From positions 1,924,165 to 1,988,164 of the forward strand of contig MU001499.1 of NCBI GenBank assembly GCA_010093485.1: a stretch of 64,000 nt of DNA, written 5' to 3'. This document shows positions 35,191 through 48,060 of the stretch, piece after piece. A program made the position numbers and the translations under genes. Below the pieces are notes generated by a model. It made no database searches. It saw only the letters and a program-made list of their open reading frames with translations, and was not told where the DNA came from. The stretch is from Karstenula rhodostoma CBS 690.94. Its lineage: Eukaryota > Ascomycota > Dothideomycetes > Pleosporales > Didymosphaeriaceae. Position 1 is the stretch's first letter. Each line of letters begins with the position of its first letter.

Positions 35191-35843
35191 GATTGTATTG
35201 TGTTAGGTTATGACTTATTCTTAGTCTCACAGATGATCGTAGCACAGCAGTAGAAGAATTGAACGCGAGCTAAGACCGATATGTTGTGAGATGGTGGCCT
35301 GCGTATCCCGCCGCAGTGAAAACTGAAGCACATCGGGACTCTAAAGAACTACATGCGGGTCAATTATACAAGACAGCTCGCACGGTATCGCGGACCTTGC
35401 TGTTTCGTATTGCAGCCTTCATCTGTTCTTGATAGAATTTACGCCAGCAGTGTTCCCCTGCAGTGTGCATATGCAGTTCTAAATCATGCTCATCCGAGTG
35501 ATGTGAAAGAAAAAAGTGACCGGGCTGTCACATGAAACGCGCTATTTCTTCTACCGCTTCAAGTAATTCCCGGAAGTCAATTTAATGGAATGGAACTGTG
35601 CACGTTCCCAGGGGTATGCCTGCTCGCAATATAGAAGGCTGCTACCAAGACAAGGGACGGATGATACCAGCATATGATAAGAAAATCAATTCCTTGGATA
35701 GCTCAAGTTGTCAAAGAACATGCTCCGTGCGATTGCTCAACCAACCATCATACAAGCACTCAATTCTGTTCAGTGACTGGCAAGACATAACACTCATTCT
35801 CGGTCCACTAAGACTAGTTCTAACTCATTCATACCAATCTAGA
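35191..35843. other. Intergenic region between prenyltransferase and P450
   Basis: Contains the prenyltransferase promoter and the 3' region of the P450. Short frames only. Confidence 0.4.
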
Positions 35844-37693
35844 TCACACCGACGCACGTGGCTTGAAAGAAATCATCAGGTCACCGAATCCAATCGTGAA
35901 CCTCTCCCTCGCCTTGCTTTCAAAGTTCCCTCCATCTTCACCAGGAGCGAACGAGATGTCAAACGTCGTGACGATTCTAGCAAGTGTTGTCCGCACGATA
36001 TGTAGAGCCAGGAGTCTTCCGATACAACCACTAGGACCTGGGGATTAAAGGGTCAGCTTCATCGCTTGCATCATAGTAAAATATAGTAACCTACCTATTG
36101 AGAATGGTGCCCAGGCACTCTTGACTTTCACCATGGTTGGCGACGAGTACCACCGCCCAGGAATAAACGACCCAGGATGTTCATATGCCGCTGCATCTGT
36201 GACACCAGTTTCATCAGTCATCATATCCTGATCGTGAAAATTATAAACTCACTCCTGCCAATGACGTATTGAGGGCAAGAAACTACCGTGTTTCCAGGAA
36301 TGAAAATCCCATCGATAAAGATCCCTTCTGACGGTGTCTTACGTCGCTGTAGCGACGGGACGGGCGGATGAAGCCGCAGGGTTTCATGAATTACAGCGTT
36401 GAGGTGATCCAGATCTGCGACCCTCTCGTTCAACACATCATTAACAGGGTCATTCATGTACGGTGCAAGCTCAGTGCGAAGCTTCTCGATATATTCCGGA
36501 TTTTTCGCAAGCTCAAACAGAGCCGCTGAAAGTGTCGTTGCAGTCGTGTCGCTAGCCACTCTTAATTATGGCCTACTCTACAGGAAGCACATCGCGCTGG
36601 GGCAGTGAATGTTACCTGTCAGCAACAACAATTAGTTGTGCATCTCCCCTCAGGACCCTCCAATCCTTGTCCATTGGGAGCTTGCCTTGATAAGGAGCCG
36701 AGAGTGCTGACATGATGTCGGGGACATCTACCTTGGTCTGCTAGCCGTTAGTGGAGATGGACACAGAAGCGCCGTGAGCCTCACTTTGAGCCGTGTATCC
36801 ATTCGCTCGGCACAGAAGTCGATCAAGCGCCACCAGTCTCTCGTAACTCCAGGTATGGTTGTCACGATTTGGAATAACCAGGCTGGAAACGCATAGCCAA
36901 GGGGCTTGAGAGCGTCGTTGAGCAACTGAATGACCCAGTGCCCATGCCTCATTTCCAGCATGCCAAAGGATTTGCCGAAGGCCATGTCGCCCATGAAGTC
37001 AAAGCTGAACAGATTGAACTATTTGATGACGTTGATACCTTCTCCATTCGACTCAACGAGATGGCTGATCAGTCGATTGCGGTATAGACGAAGCCTCTGC
37101 TCGTATCCGCGAAGAGCCTTGTCACTGGAGGCGGTACTCCAAATGCGTCGCCGCTCATCGTGAAGCTTTCTCTCCCGCATAGTGTTCAGAGAGACCATGG
37201 GCGAGGTTGAGTCGTACCAGGATCCTTTCGTGCATTTCGAGCCTGATCCGTATGTGGTTTGCACAGTTTTTGGATGAGAAATGAAGAGATTATCTGGTCC
37301 AATGCGTACGAAAGAGCCGTGCTGGTCGTGCAGGTTTTTGATTTGTCGGAATGTGTCACCGTGATGCACTTGCCACGATAGCCAGAAACTTGTAAGTCTG
37401 GCGCCTGAGGGTCCGTCGAACTTTCGCAGTGGGTGAAACCAAAGCCGATATACAGAGCGAGCTCCATGTAGTCCAAACAGAAAACAACCTGCGTGTTCCG
37501 ATACCTCGGCGAAGGCGGAGAGGATGGTAGTTTCGGCGAGATACGAATGCCCGAGTGTTGCGAGTGCTACGGTGCTGATCAAAATTCGGAAGTAAAGTTT
37601 AGTGTGGAGATGATGCTCCCCTCGCACAAAGTACACTGGAAATGAAGCTGCACCACATAGAAGCGTGGCAACATGAGAGACAGAGACACCCAT
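35844..37693 (-). pseudogene. Cytochrome P450 with in-frame nonsense codon
   Basis: Model: exons 37693-36785, 36740-36616, 36551-36253, 36196-36095 and 36037-35844 (introns 44-64 bp), 543 codons including one internal TAG at 37019-37021. The N-terminus has several hydrophobic segments (ILISTVALATLGHSYLAET, CCxLFGLHGAR-like region), then RKFDGPSGARLTSFWLSW. After the stop the frame continues with FNLFSFDFMGDMAFGKSFGM, the I helix VVADSDTTATT, ETLR and the heme loop FSIGPSGCIGR, so every other P450 landmark is intact. In relatives the stop position is a Trp. TGG to TAG is the change RIP makes on the opposite strand (CCA to CTA). No usable intron removes it. As it stands translation would end after about 224 residues, before all catalytic parts. 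Confidence 0.85.
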
Positions 37694-38826
37694 GGCAGGT
37701 GTTTGTAAAAGTGTGCAGGAATAATCTTCTCTGTGGCAAACACAGAGACCCCGCAACGCGGTGCTACCAAGCCACTTCCATAGCCGGGCGTTGCCCCCAA
37801 GCGTGGGTTCAAGGGTAAACTTGAGGCTGTAATGCCCTATTCGAGTAACCGCCAGCCCCGAAATACTGCCTAGTTGATCATCGCCACCCTGGAAGGGTTT
37901 TGGGGATGTCGCGTTTTGGCCTAGTTTGTTGACCCATGTGGAATCATCAACACTATATTTTGATACACGATCTTTGGAGCGACATGTAGAAGCTAATGTG
38001 TTAATCTTACACGTCAAACATGTCTCATCATCACCCGCCTATACAATTAAACTGAAATCTCGCGTGTGACCCTATATCCTGTAGAGAACAGCAGTCTATT
38101 AGTTGATACGCCGATGCGAGAGGCTGCAAGTCTGTGGGTGAGGACCTATATACACACCGCACGGAATGTTATCGTGGGGTGCTCGTGTTCTCTGGCAGTC
38201 GTGCGTATTAACGAAGTACAGATGGTGAAACCCAACTAGCTGCCCCATCATACATCACATTTGCATGGATTTGCTGCGCCTCCAGCATGCGCCTTTGTCA
38301 CATACTGTGTGGCTTCCCAAAACGGGAACCTCCGGAAACCTTAAGTCACTAGTACTCAAGAGGAAGCCTCCGGATGCTCTACTACCATGGCACCCCTGAA
38401 GGGAATCCGAGCAAAGAGTGATGGAGCTCTCGAAATTAGGTAAGGCTATTACGCTCTGGGGGCCGGCCTAGATCGTGTTTGAAAGCCGCCCAGATCGGAG
38501 AACCACCAGGCCAATAGCCCATCTTGCTATACATGAACCCTTTATCGACCTTATCCACTTTGAGCGATATCGTTTCTGAGAAGCGGCACAATTTCCAAGC
38601 CCGAGGTGAACTGAGCAAGATGTTTCAATGCTGCCACCGCCCGGGGAAGCGATCTTCAAAGAGGAACAACAATGAGCATTTGGCTTAGTCCACCATTTAG
38701 GGCTATTATACTCGTGCCTATAGATGAAGTTGCCACACCTGCGAAATTTGAAACGACACTTGCGTGGTGGACACACGTCGGAGGCCTTTGAAAATATGCT
38801 ATTGAAAGATGACTTCGAAAACCTGT
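37694..38826. other. Intergenic region
   Basis: Likely promoter of the P450 gene and 3' region of the AflR-like regulator. The P450 frame stays open upstream to about 38017, but the first P450-like Met with a hydrophobic start is at 37693. Nothing else is recognised. Confidence 0.4.
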
Positions 38827-40143
38827 CTAGATCTGTCCGTAACTCATTTGCTTCAATCGGCCCATGAGACCGCGATGCCAGTCTTCAATTCTCTCGATCT
38901 TCTCCCTATGTGATGTCGCCCCTGACTGGAAGCACACCAAGCTTTTCAACTTCTCTAGAAACACTGACAAGCTCCTGCCCCGTACAATGGCCAGTGCATA
39001 CAGAACCTGAAGGTGCTCCTCCGAAGTGTCGATTGAGTACTGACCCAAGGCATCAGTCCCATTGTTGAGGGGGTTGTGTCGGCCCTTGGGATTCAGTTCG
39101 CCGGAGAGAACTTGTTGGAATTGGAATACGAGATTGCGACATATAAGGATGAGAAGAAGGGCGCACCCGGGCCGGTTCCGGCATTTTGGGCACTCGATTA
39201 TCCTATTGCACTGCGACAACGCACTCTTGTTCGCTGATAGTGTGCCAGACACGGTGTGTGTGACACAGGGTGATAATTCCGCTTTTCTGGCTTCGAGTTC
39301 GTCCAGGATAGCAAGTGCATCGGTCATGCAGCGACAACTACCACCGTCTCCATGATCTGATGCCGTTAATGGAGGTTCGGAGCCGGTGATAGTGTCTGCT
39401 AACGGCAGAAGCATGCCGGAGGAGTCGGCGAGAGGGGGCTCGGGGTTAGAAAAAACAAGTGAGAGGCTCGGATCGCCGAACAAGTCCGAAGAAAAGGCTG
39501 TGTGCGCACCGTTGATATGTGCGTGCAACGAACGTTCGCCTATATAAGTTATTAACGACTAGAAACTATACAAGACGACCTACTTGGTGAAAAGTCTGCA
39601 TGGTCAAGGAAGAGATCATTCCCTGCGTCCGTGTCGGGAAAGATAGAGCAAGCACTCGCGCCCCACCGATCTTCCAAGCTAGTTGGGCTCCCCTCCCAGA
39701 ACGTGTCTAAAAAACCTTCTGTTGTGCCTGGGGACACGAATATGTGTGATGGCCGCTGCAACCGGTCAAGATCGATCTCTATCGATCCTGTGGACGAAGA
39801 TGTAGAGGGACGAGGCGTTGGGGGACATCTGGACCCTGTAGAGGGCGGCCGCTTATGCGCACCGAAGGTACCAGGACTTTGGGCTTGGGACTGTCTTCGT
39901 GACCGTCTCGTAGCACCGTTGCTACCTCTATTAGGTGGATGGTATGTGCATGTTAGTTTGTTGGATAAGCACCCAGCGCAGCCAAATCTCTCTCCAGAGC
40001 ATTTGAGCTGATTGTAGTTAGTAACCTGGTCACTATGGACGTAAAAACCCCACACATACCTTTTTCACGCGACATTCATTGCAGGCGGCATGCCGAGGAC
40101 GTGTCCCACTGGCGGTGCTTGCGCTCGCTTCCTCCACAGACAT
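38827..40143 (-). CDS. AflR-like Zn(II)2Cys6 regulator
   Basis: Model: exons 40143-40060, 40007-39584 and 39539-38827 (introns 52 and 44 bp), 406 residues. Splicing exons 1-2 gives a zinc cluster with Cys at 21, 24, 31, 38, 41 and 48 (ACNECRVKKLKCSGERFGCA then GCLSNKLTC). A Ser/Thr/Pro/Arg linker follows, then a C-terminal region with SCRCMTDALAILDELE, a CPKCRNRPGCALLLILICRN helix and a RIEDWHRGL end, the layout of the AflR family whose members switch on secondary-metabolite clusters. It lies centrally in the accessory region, between the broken P450 and the unrecognised broken gene. I found no certain TCG-N5-CGA site. All three exons are open, so this regulator looks intact. Confidence 0.85.
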
Positions 40144-41593
40144 GTTGTCCTTGTTGCATTTCAATGTAATGAACATATTGATGAAGTACGCCAAGTCATA
40201 ATTGCAAGTCCAAGGACATGCGCACTATATCTAGGTAGCACTGTGTACTGTACTATACTCACTACGGGCAAGAATCACCCAAAATTGGCCGAACCGCTTC
40301 GACTCGCGGGCGGCAAGATAGCCGCGGCATTCGATATCGCGCAACGGACTGGAGTCTCTCAGCCACGTGTTGGCTGGACCACTCATAGACGCTCGTTCAG
40401 TTCTATCCCAGCTTTCTATTGGCTGCCTATTCACGTGACCTAAAAGCGTCAATGGACTAAGATGCACAGATGGAGGTCCTCGGTTGGAAGAAAGTCTCGA
40501 ACGTGTTCATTCGGTTTCAGAAGGATCAATCCGGTAACAACGCTGGTTGTTGAGGTTCTTTTGCTATAACAAACAAAGAAATCGACTTACGCGGCGCTAC
40601 CAATCGCGGTCGGACCATAGACATGGGACCAATTGAATGGACAGTATTTTATCCATGTCGAGGATACAAAAATATTATCCGATCGTGTCCAACCCGGTGG
40701 TGGCGCTATGGTGGGCGTGAATGTGGTTGAATACGAAAAACCTACAGCATGACGCTTCTGCAGCTGGATTTTGCAGGGACATGTTTGCTATATACGAAGC
40801 TCCTTGTTGTGGTGACCAAGGCGCGCGGGAGGATAAGCGGCTTCGTCCCGTCCCAGCTGCCTAATTGGGCGCAGCCACGCCAAGGGTGCTTTATAAGCCC
40901 AGTCCAGCATACGCCGCTTCCCTGCCTTGCACTTATAGACAAGCTCGGTCTAGAACATGGCCGCCATAAAGCGCGAACACCACGGCATCTACTTTCTTTG
41001 TCCACAGGTCGAGTGGCAAGTGTCGCAAAGGCTCGGGTCTCCTTACAACGGGCGATGGGACTTCGAGTCATCTTGAGTGACCGTACAACATGATTGGAGA
41101 CTTATATCTCTTAGAGTGAAGAAATTGACTTCTATAGACACCATGGGGATGAAAACTCTGTTGCTTGAGACTAACCGAGGGCTATTTAGGTCAAAGAGTA
41201 AGAAACAATAGTTCATCTGGATACAAGCAAGGGTAAACCCTGGAGCATGTAGATCGTCTCAGTGCTCTTATAGGTCATGTTCGTGGTTACGCGCTAAGGA
41301 TTTCTTGGTATCCCAAAGTTCATCAAATCTGAGTACATGTATTATATTGCTGCACAACTTACAAAACCGCGCCTATAGTGACCTGGGATTAGCGAGGTAC
41401 TCGCGCCTGTGATTGCAGCTGAGAAGGGCATCCGTTAATTGTGTAGTTGGAAGGACGTCGGCCGCAGCCCAGGCCGCGTGAGCATATTCAGTCCAATACA
41501 AGCCCAGATTTTGTGGTTTGATGCGTTTTCCAACACCAGGCTAGATTTTACGGGCCCTCGTGTGATACTTGGTGCTTCTCTTCAGCCCGTAGG
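40144..41593. other. 1.45-kb intergenic region
   Basis: Upstream of the AflR-like gene and downstream of the next gene. Only overlapping short frames on both strands around 40.7-41.1 kb; none has a recognisable domain. Confidence 0.4.
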
Positions 41594-42754
41594 CTACCTC
41601 TTGCGCTTCAAGCATAGCCAGATTTTCTGAAACCGCTTTCTCATCATCGCCTCGTTCTGGTTCTTCGTCGCGCCAGGTTCAAGCATTAGGAGTGGGTCCC
41701 TCAACCTATTTTTGCCCGCCTCTTGAGTACTCCCACTTTGTATTACTTTGGGGCCCACCATCTTCTCTAACCATGAACCATCCTTCCTTACGTTGAGATC
41801 ACACCCAAGGTAGCTTTGCCCTTCTCTTTCGCGGTTGCAACACTCAAAGCCCACAAAATGCAAGAATGCATCTGCAAAACGACGCTTCCAATCAATAGCT
41901 GGTAAGCCAGATGCAGATGTCAGTACCTGTGTCACAACCAGGATGCGGTGACACTGGTTGATAATCGTACAGAATCCGGATTCTGTGGGCATTATTCTTT
42001 TGTAATCTTCAAGTACGCACTTTGTCCTCTCCGCAGTAGTAGCATTACTGTGTGCGGCGGGGGAGCGGGCAAAGGCAAATGGTACCCATGTTTGATATGC
42101 GACCTCAAGCGGTAGTGAATCAGGAAAACACTTCAATATTATCAGAGACATCATGGCTCCAAGAACCTCATCGATCAGACTTTGCCAGCCGATATTCAAT
42201 CGATGTGGAGACCAAGGAACCGAGACGTCCACAACGGCTGCAGCCCTAATTCGAACACGGGCAAATTGGACCAATTGACAGAGTACTTTGGTTTGTTCGC
42301 ACACAAGAAGTGCCTTGACGGCGCGGTAGTAGATCTAGCGTTCGTCATCGGTTTTCATCGAGCTTTCCGACCAGTACGAGATTCTTTGCATCGCCGGCTT
42401 CAGCGGAAAAGTGTGCGCACATTCAAGGCCTAGATACCCAAGGGGAATTTCGAGCACATTGTCCGCAAATAAATTGTTTTGAGGTGTTTGGCCAGCAGAG
42501 TCTTGGTATCGGTGAATGTTTTCGGCTCCTTGGTCGACTATCGTAGCAAATTCTATCGCTACTCCGTATAATTTGCGGGTCCATTCATCCCTCGAAGTTC
42601 TTGGAGCGAGAATTACCGGTTCGCGATCACCATGCTCGCTCTTCCAGCTCTGATAGCTACGTTTGTACCATTGGTCGTGTCGGTTAGTGCGCGCCGGTAC
42701 GATCGAAAAATGCGCCTGCAAGATGGCTTCGAGGGATCCCTGTAATGGCTCCAT
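41594..42754 (-). pseudogene. Unrecognised gene with in-frame stop, about 386 codons
   Basis: One frame runs from ATG 42754 to a stop at 41594 and is broken only by TAG at 42335-42337. It reads across the stop without a frame change (KTDDER-stop-IYYRAVKALLVCEQTKV). The N-terminal part (MEPLQGSLEAILQAHFSIVP) is soluble. A hydrophobic helix-like segment lies after the stop (LIDEVLGAMMSLIILKCF). The C-terminus is basic (MMRKRFQKIWLCLKRKR). I do not recognise the family and see no catalytic motif. I tested nearby splice signals and none removes the stop while keeping the downstream frame. CAG to TAG would be a RIP-type change. It may be a truncated 139-residue protein, a readthrough product or a pseudogene. 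Confidence 0.55.
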
Positions 42755-43904
42755 CGCTCTTGAGTTTGGTATGTGGAAGACTTAATAACTGTCGTGGTCA
42801 GATGAGCGGTCTCGGAGAAAGAGCCTAAATGACGAAGCGAGGCGCAGCGGAAGAGTCATCGAACAGTGTGGCTGTGCAACTCAACCTTGCCGTTGCTTGG
42901 GGTCCAAAACGCAACCTGCTACACCAATACGTGTCAAAATTAGGCTGTTGCGTCCTGACGACGATTTGGTGTTGCTACTGCAACACCTATCTCCATGTTG
43001 TCCACACTCTTGCGCAAGCGTTCTGCAAAATTGCATAATGTTGCAATCGTGCGTAGCACAGCTTTTGACCTCGACGTACTCTGAAATTGTAACCTGGACG
43101 ATAACGGCGGTAAGATCGTGGTTTACAATGTTGCAAGAAAGCACGCACTGGTTTTACACCGTGTATTTCGACGATTTGGAAGAAAATAAGAGCTTGATAG
43201 TCCAAAATCAATTGTCCCGTTACTGCCCACAGGAGTGAAGGGACGAACCCCTCCAACTCTTGGCGAAAGGCGACATCAGCGCTGCTAATGAAGCGGAGCC
43301 ATATGTGCCTGAAGTGGAACACGATTCTCTGGGGCTAAAACTATAATGATGGCTTTGGTGAGATTTTTGGCTATCTGTAGGCGGGATTGAAGTACCCGTC
43401 CAGTAGCAGCAAGCATAGTTGCTACTGGTCAAATTCGATTTCACTCATCGCCTAAACTTCACAACCATCGGGCCGAGAAATTGATCGAAACAGGTTGTAA
43501 CAACTGCTAGAAGATGCCGAGAATCGCTAAAAGGATTTCTAGTTTTGTCGAGACAGCTGCGGGAAGGACTAGCTTTCAGGACGAATTTCATACAACTATA
43601 CAATGGGCACGCTATTGTAAGAACGCTCCGCTCGTAAGGCACCCATTAACAATAAATACCGCGGCTTGCCCAAGCTCGCGAAGTATCACTCTCCAAACGA
43701 GCCGGGAAGTTCGCAAGAACAGTACCCGAAGGCATTTGAAGGCTATCCACAAGAGAATATAATTGCTAGTGTACTTAATCTCTCTGTAAGTTACCCAAAT
43801 CAAGCTATCAAGTACCATATAAACCTATACTGAATGAAAGTTGATGTTCACTATGACAAAGGAATGGGATAGACTTTGAGAAAGCTACAACACCTGCACG
43901 CTCC
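42755..43904. other. Intergenic region without a recognisable gene
   Basis: AT-leaning stretch with many stops in all frames. Short frames at 42.9-43.3 kb overlap on both strands. Nothing supported. Confidence 0.4.
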
Positions 43905-45109
43905 TTAGTTATGGCTGTCAACATCTGTGAGTGCTATTTCATCATCGCTTTTTGTCGAACCCGTTGTATCGAAATACGGTGGATTTATCCGCCGCTGCCT
44001 ATCTACGTTGACTGATCTCGATCCCAACGTTTTGGACCCGGAAGGATTGTTTCTTGAATCCAAATTGGTCTTTCGGGATCCAAGTAATCCTTGAATCGAA
44101 GCGCCGAGGGGTACGAAGAGTTGTTTGGACGGTAAAAGGCTGCGCAACGTGGGCAAACAACAGCAGACAATGGCGGTGCCGAGTTGCAATTGGAGCCAGA
44201 ACACACTGTCCACAATGGCACCTGCAAGAGTCAGTTGGAAGGAAGAAGGCGAGAGTGTGACTTACCGAGTTTGGAAGGGTTGTAGGTGAAGATGATTCGG
44301 AGGATGCTGGTAAAGCCAACACTGAATAGGTCAACTATGTCTATAGTAGTCGATATCCTGCCGGACTTACAAGCCGCCCAAGAGGAACACAACCGCAAGG
44401 CCAATTCGTTCCCTCAACGGTAACTGTAGAATCTTGATCTTGTTGATGGGTAGGATGACGAGAAGAACGTCGAGGACCGCGTTGATGGGCTCTGTTCCGA
44501 TGAACAAGTGCTCAACTGTCATGGGATTAGACGAACGTGCGAGACGTACGACGTTGCCAGACTCACTGTCGAAGACACACTTGGCACCGATGTGAAGTTT
44601 CCAGGAGCCCTTCACAGGACTACATCTGAATGTAGTGCCGAACCAGATAGTGACCGGCCACATTAGCGAAGCTACGCCACATACAACCAGTATTTTGCGG
44701 AACGTTGTGTAGACGCCGAAAAGGCGATTGTAGAGGAAGAGGACACTGAAACGACACAATGTGAGTATGATCGACATCAGAAATATTCCGATAAAAACGA
44801 GTTTCAGAGACGTCTCCAGGTGCTCCATATCCATTTTACGTGGATCAAGACCGACGTAATTCCTGGATATTGCTTGTAGAGCTTTAGTGCCTTTTCGTAT
44901 CGAGTGCTTGTTAAGTACTTACCCCAACACATGACAACATCTTGAACAAAGAAGACGATGCCTGCAGCAAGTGCACACCAGTCGTCTGCTGCGAGCGGTG
45001 TACGCATTCTGCGTCGCACCCAGAAACGTAACGCAACTGACAGCTCTGCGGCCACAATGAGCGTTACGTTAGTGACGAGGAGACTCGTCTGGTCCGCAAC
45101 GTAGCCCAT
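43905..45109 (-). CDS. Rhodopsin-domain (PTH11-like) integral membrane protein
   Basis: Model: exons 45109-44919, 44862-44371, 44321-44266 and 44221-43905 (introns 56, 49 and 44 bp), 351 residues. It fits the fungal rhodopsin-domain family of seven-helix proteins of unknown signalling role. Visible: helix 1 (LLVTNVTLIVAAELSVALRF), the usual RRRMRTPLAADDW turn, helices VFIGIFLMSIILTLCRFSVL and ILVVCGVASLMWPVTIWF, the loop with FRCSPVKGSW and AKCVF, DVLLVILPI, and late helices with GTAIVCCCLPTLRSLLP. A soluble tail follows. No CFEM domain precedes the helices. The first donor (AA|GTACTT) is unusual but is the one that keeps the frame. It is divergent with the MFS transporter. Confidence 0.82.
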
Positions 45110-46054
45110 AATGAAAAGATGTGATCTCGGAAGGATAAATTAGCAAGATGCAGTCCCGAAATCGTTTTAGTATAGACCGTACATGCTGATAGTCGTCAGA
45201 AGATATACTAAATGTTTTCGTCTACGAGAAAAGCCCAAGCTGGGGCGGTTTTGCTGTGCCTCCCCGTGGCGTCCGCACTACAAGCAGGATGAAGCTCCGA
45301 TGTAAGCTGCATCTGTATGTGACATGGTGCACCCAGCCAGTCACGATAGCATCGCCGATCTTCCGTAACAGGGGATAGTCGCGGGCGGGAAGCGCACGCC
45401 ACTTCCGGCGCAATCCCCAAAAGCGATTTCCTAATATAAGCTGATAGCATTGTCTCGAGAACGCAAGATTGTCGAGAGGAGGATGTTAAGGATAGATCTG
45501 CATCTCTAATCAAATTTCCTGAGTTTCGGAGACCGAAGGTTGTCAGTTGGGCTCCCTTGGGGCGCACAACTGAGGAGTCGGTCCAGGGTAAACAGCGCGG
45601 CAGGTACGTCCGAGGCAGCGGAAGAGTCCCTGCCATTGGAGGAAGGCCTGTATACCCCCGCTACTCCACGATGCCAGTTTTCCATGTGCCCCACACTGCA
45701 TCGTCATACATGGATGCTATGGTACGTGCAGCCCTGCTCGGGCTGGCCAATCAGTTTCGCAGCAACCCTTGCACATGTTTATGACATCCCAGAGAGGTTC
45801 CCGGAACGGAATCCAGCGACGATCGCCATGTCACCGACCATGGCGACTGGTTGTCGATCTAGAACTGGAACACTTACGTATGACATCTGTGAATTTCCTG
45901 CGGATCCGTTGGACGTACTCGCTTTCGCAGGGACATACTTTGATGTTGTTTCTCTGACTCAAATCTTCATTCCAATCCATCACTTCACACCTAGAGGTCT
46001 ACGCTTGATATTCTTTGCCTTTTCTACAGCACTGGGCTTCTAATCACTGCCAAC
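45110..46054. promoter_or_regulatory. Divergent promoter region of the rhodopsin-domain and MFS genes
   Basis: A 945-bp spacer between divergent starts. A 167-codon frame at 45540-46043 has no recognisable content and is judged random. No defined binding site is identified. Confidence 0.35.
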
Positions 46055-47829
46055 ATGGAACAGAAGCTCGATTCTGACGTCACGGATGCGATTGAGGACG
46101 CAGAAGCTCAGCTACCTACCGAGTCCGCTATACTCTCAGACCCAAATCAGGACCCACGGTTCATTATCCAAAGAAAGAGGTTATACACTATTGTACTTTC
46201 ACTATGCCTGTGTCTTTTCCTTTCCACTCTGGAAAGCACAGTGATCGGAACCGCACTGGTAGCCATTACCAATGACCTCCAAGGCTTCAACATTTCTTCG
46301 TGGATCGTTACCTCATACCTCTTAACCTATACTGGATTCTTGACCGCCCTCGCAAAGTTAAGTGATACGTTCGGCAGACGTAACGTTATGTGTCTTTGCA
46401 TTATCATCTTCATCATCTTTTCGATAGCATGCGGAGTTGCCGAAACAATGCTGCAGCTTATCGTTTTCCGCGCGTTCCAAGGAATTGGGGGTGGAGGGAT
46501 GTATACTATGGCCTTTGTCATTATTCCCGAGCTAGTACCCCCCTCGAAATACGCAGCATACTCGGGGCTCATCGCAGGAGTTGCCGCCCTCTCAAGCCTA
46601 CTAGGGCCGATATTTGGAGGTATTATCTCGAACAGAGGCAACTGGGAATGGATTTTTCTCTTCAACGCACCCAATGGAACTGTCACCTTGATTCTTTTTT
46701 ACTTCGCACTTCCTCCGGCATTTCCTTACAACATGGAAGACGCCAATGCGCCAGTGAACTTGCATCTTGCGCAGAAGGTGCGACGAATTGACTATGTGGG
46801 GTTACTATTGATCCTCGCAAGTTCGTTCTTGTTGGTTACTGCGATACAAGAAGGCGGGATAGCATATCCTTGGGATAGTGGGGTTATTCTCAGTCTTCTC
46901 ATCCTATCGATCTCGTGCACGGCTGGTCTTGTGTGTTGGGGCTGGTCTTTCACTCGACGATCAACCACAGCACAAGAGCCCGTATTGCCCTGGACTATCG
47001 TTTCCGACCGTTACGCTCTTGGTCTCCTTCTTGTGTGCTTCTTCACCGGTCTCGGATTCATCACCTGCGTGATTATACTACCCCAACACTTCCAGATAGT
47101 TTTCCAGGACTCGCCTGCGAGGGCCGGCTTTCGTTTGCTTGCGATGACATTGGTCGTACCCTTGGGATCTGGTGCTGCAGGTCTTGCTCTGCAAAACCTA
47201 CACACTCCCGCCTTATACGTCTTTCTCACGGGATTTGCGTTTATAATCCTTGGAACTGGCCTTTCTACAGTGGTGAAGAACGTCGCCGACGGATTCCCAA
47301 CACATGAATACGGATTTCAAGTCACTATGGGATTTGGTTTTGGCATCAATCTTGCTGCCGCGGTGATGGCGGCGCCGCTTGCTTTTCGCCCTCAACACTT
47401 AGGTAGGTACATCATGACAAGCAATCAGGGCTATGGCCGTAAAACGCCTCGCTGACGATTTTAGCGGTGGGGATGGGCACCAGTAACCAATTTCGAGTAT
47501 TAGGCGGGAGCATTGGTGTCGCTATCTGCGCCAATATTCTCAACGATCATCTAGCCAACCGCCTTCGTGGCCTGCTGTCCCCGGATCAGATCAGAGCGCT
47601 ATTGGCATCGGCACAAACTCTCGCTTTCATCTCACCCGACCTACGGCAAGCGGTCCGAGACACGTTTGCGGAAAGTTTCGTCATGCAGATGCAGGTCATT
47701 TTGGGATTGAGCTGCGCCGGACTTCTGGCAACTCTGCTGATGATTGAAAGACAGCCCCGCTACCAGCATTATGTATTTAACCGGCAGAACAGGGGTATTG
47801 GCCGATATGGGATGTTATTAGACCGGTAG
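46055..47829 (+). CDS. MFS transporter, DHA2 (14-helix) family
   Basis: Model: exons 46055-47402 and 47465-47829 with a 62-bp intron, 570 residues. The join gives QHLAVGMGTSNQFRVLGGSIGVAI, the conserved late-helix motif. DHA2 members are proton antiporters that export drugs and fungal metabolites across the plasma membrane. The N-terminal 45 residues are cytosolic and acidic. Helix 1 carries LSTLESTVIGTALVAI (motif D1-like), the loop after helix 2 has LSDTFGRRN (motif A), and helix 5 has AGVAALSSLLGPIFGG (motif C, antiporter signature). Its length and about 14 hydrophobic segments match toxin and multidrug pumps. It is a natural exporter for the neighbouring putative pathway (inference from position). 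The reading frame is intact. Confidence 0.92.
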
Positions 47830-48060
47830 GCGCCCAGCTCTATTTGCGTATCGATCAATAAGCTTGCGAAACTTTATTCGTACCTGCTGTGCCACCACGA
47901 TAATGCACCATGTCTTACGTGCCACAAGTCAAGAAGCACGTGAGACTTAAGGCAACCGTCATCCGAGCACTTTATTCTCAGTTTATGTCGTTGTCATGTA
48001 GGTTTGACCCAAGCGAACGTCAACCTACTCTTTGCCTTCAGACTTGAGTTTGAATTTCCA

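Noticed and set aside
40144..41593. AflR-type TCG-N5-CGA binding sites upstream of the regulator
   Set aside because: Near matches exist (for example around 40299 and 40330), but none has the full palindrome.
45540..46043. 167-codon frame just before the MFS gene
   Set aside because: No recognisable content; it lies in a divergent promoter and is not in frame with the transporter.
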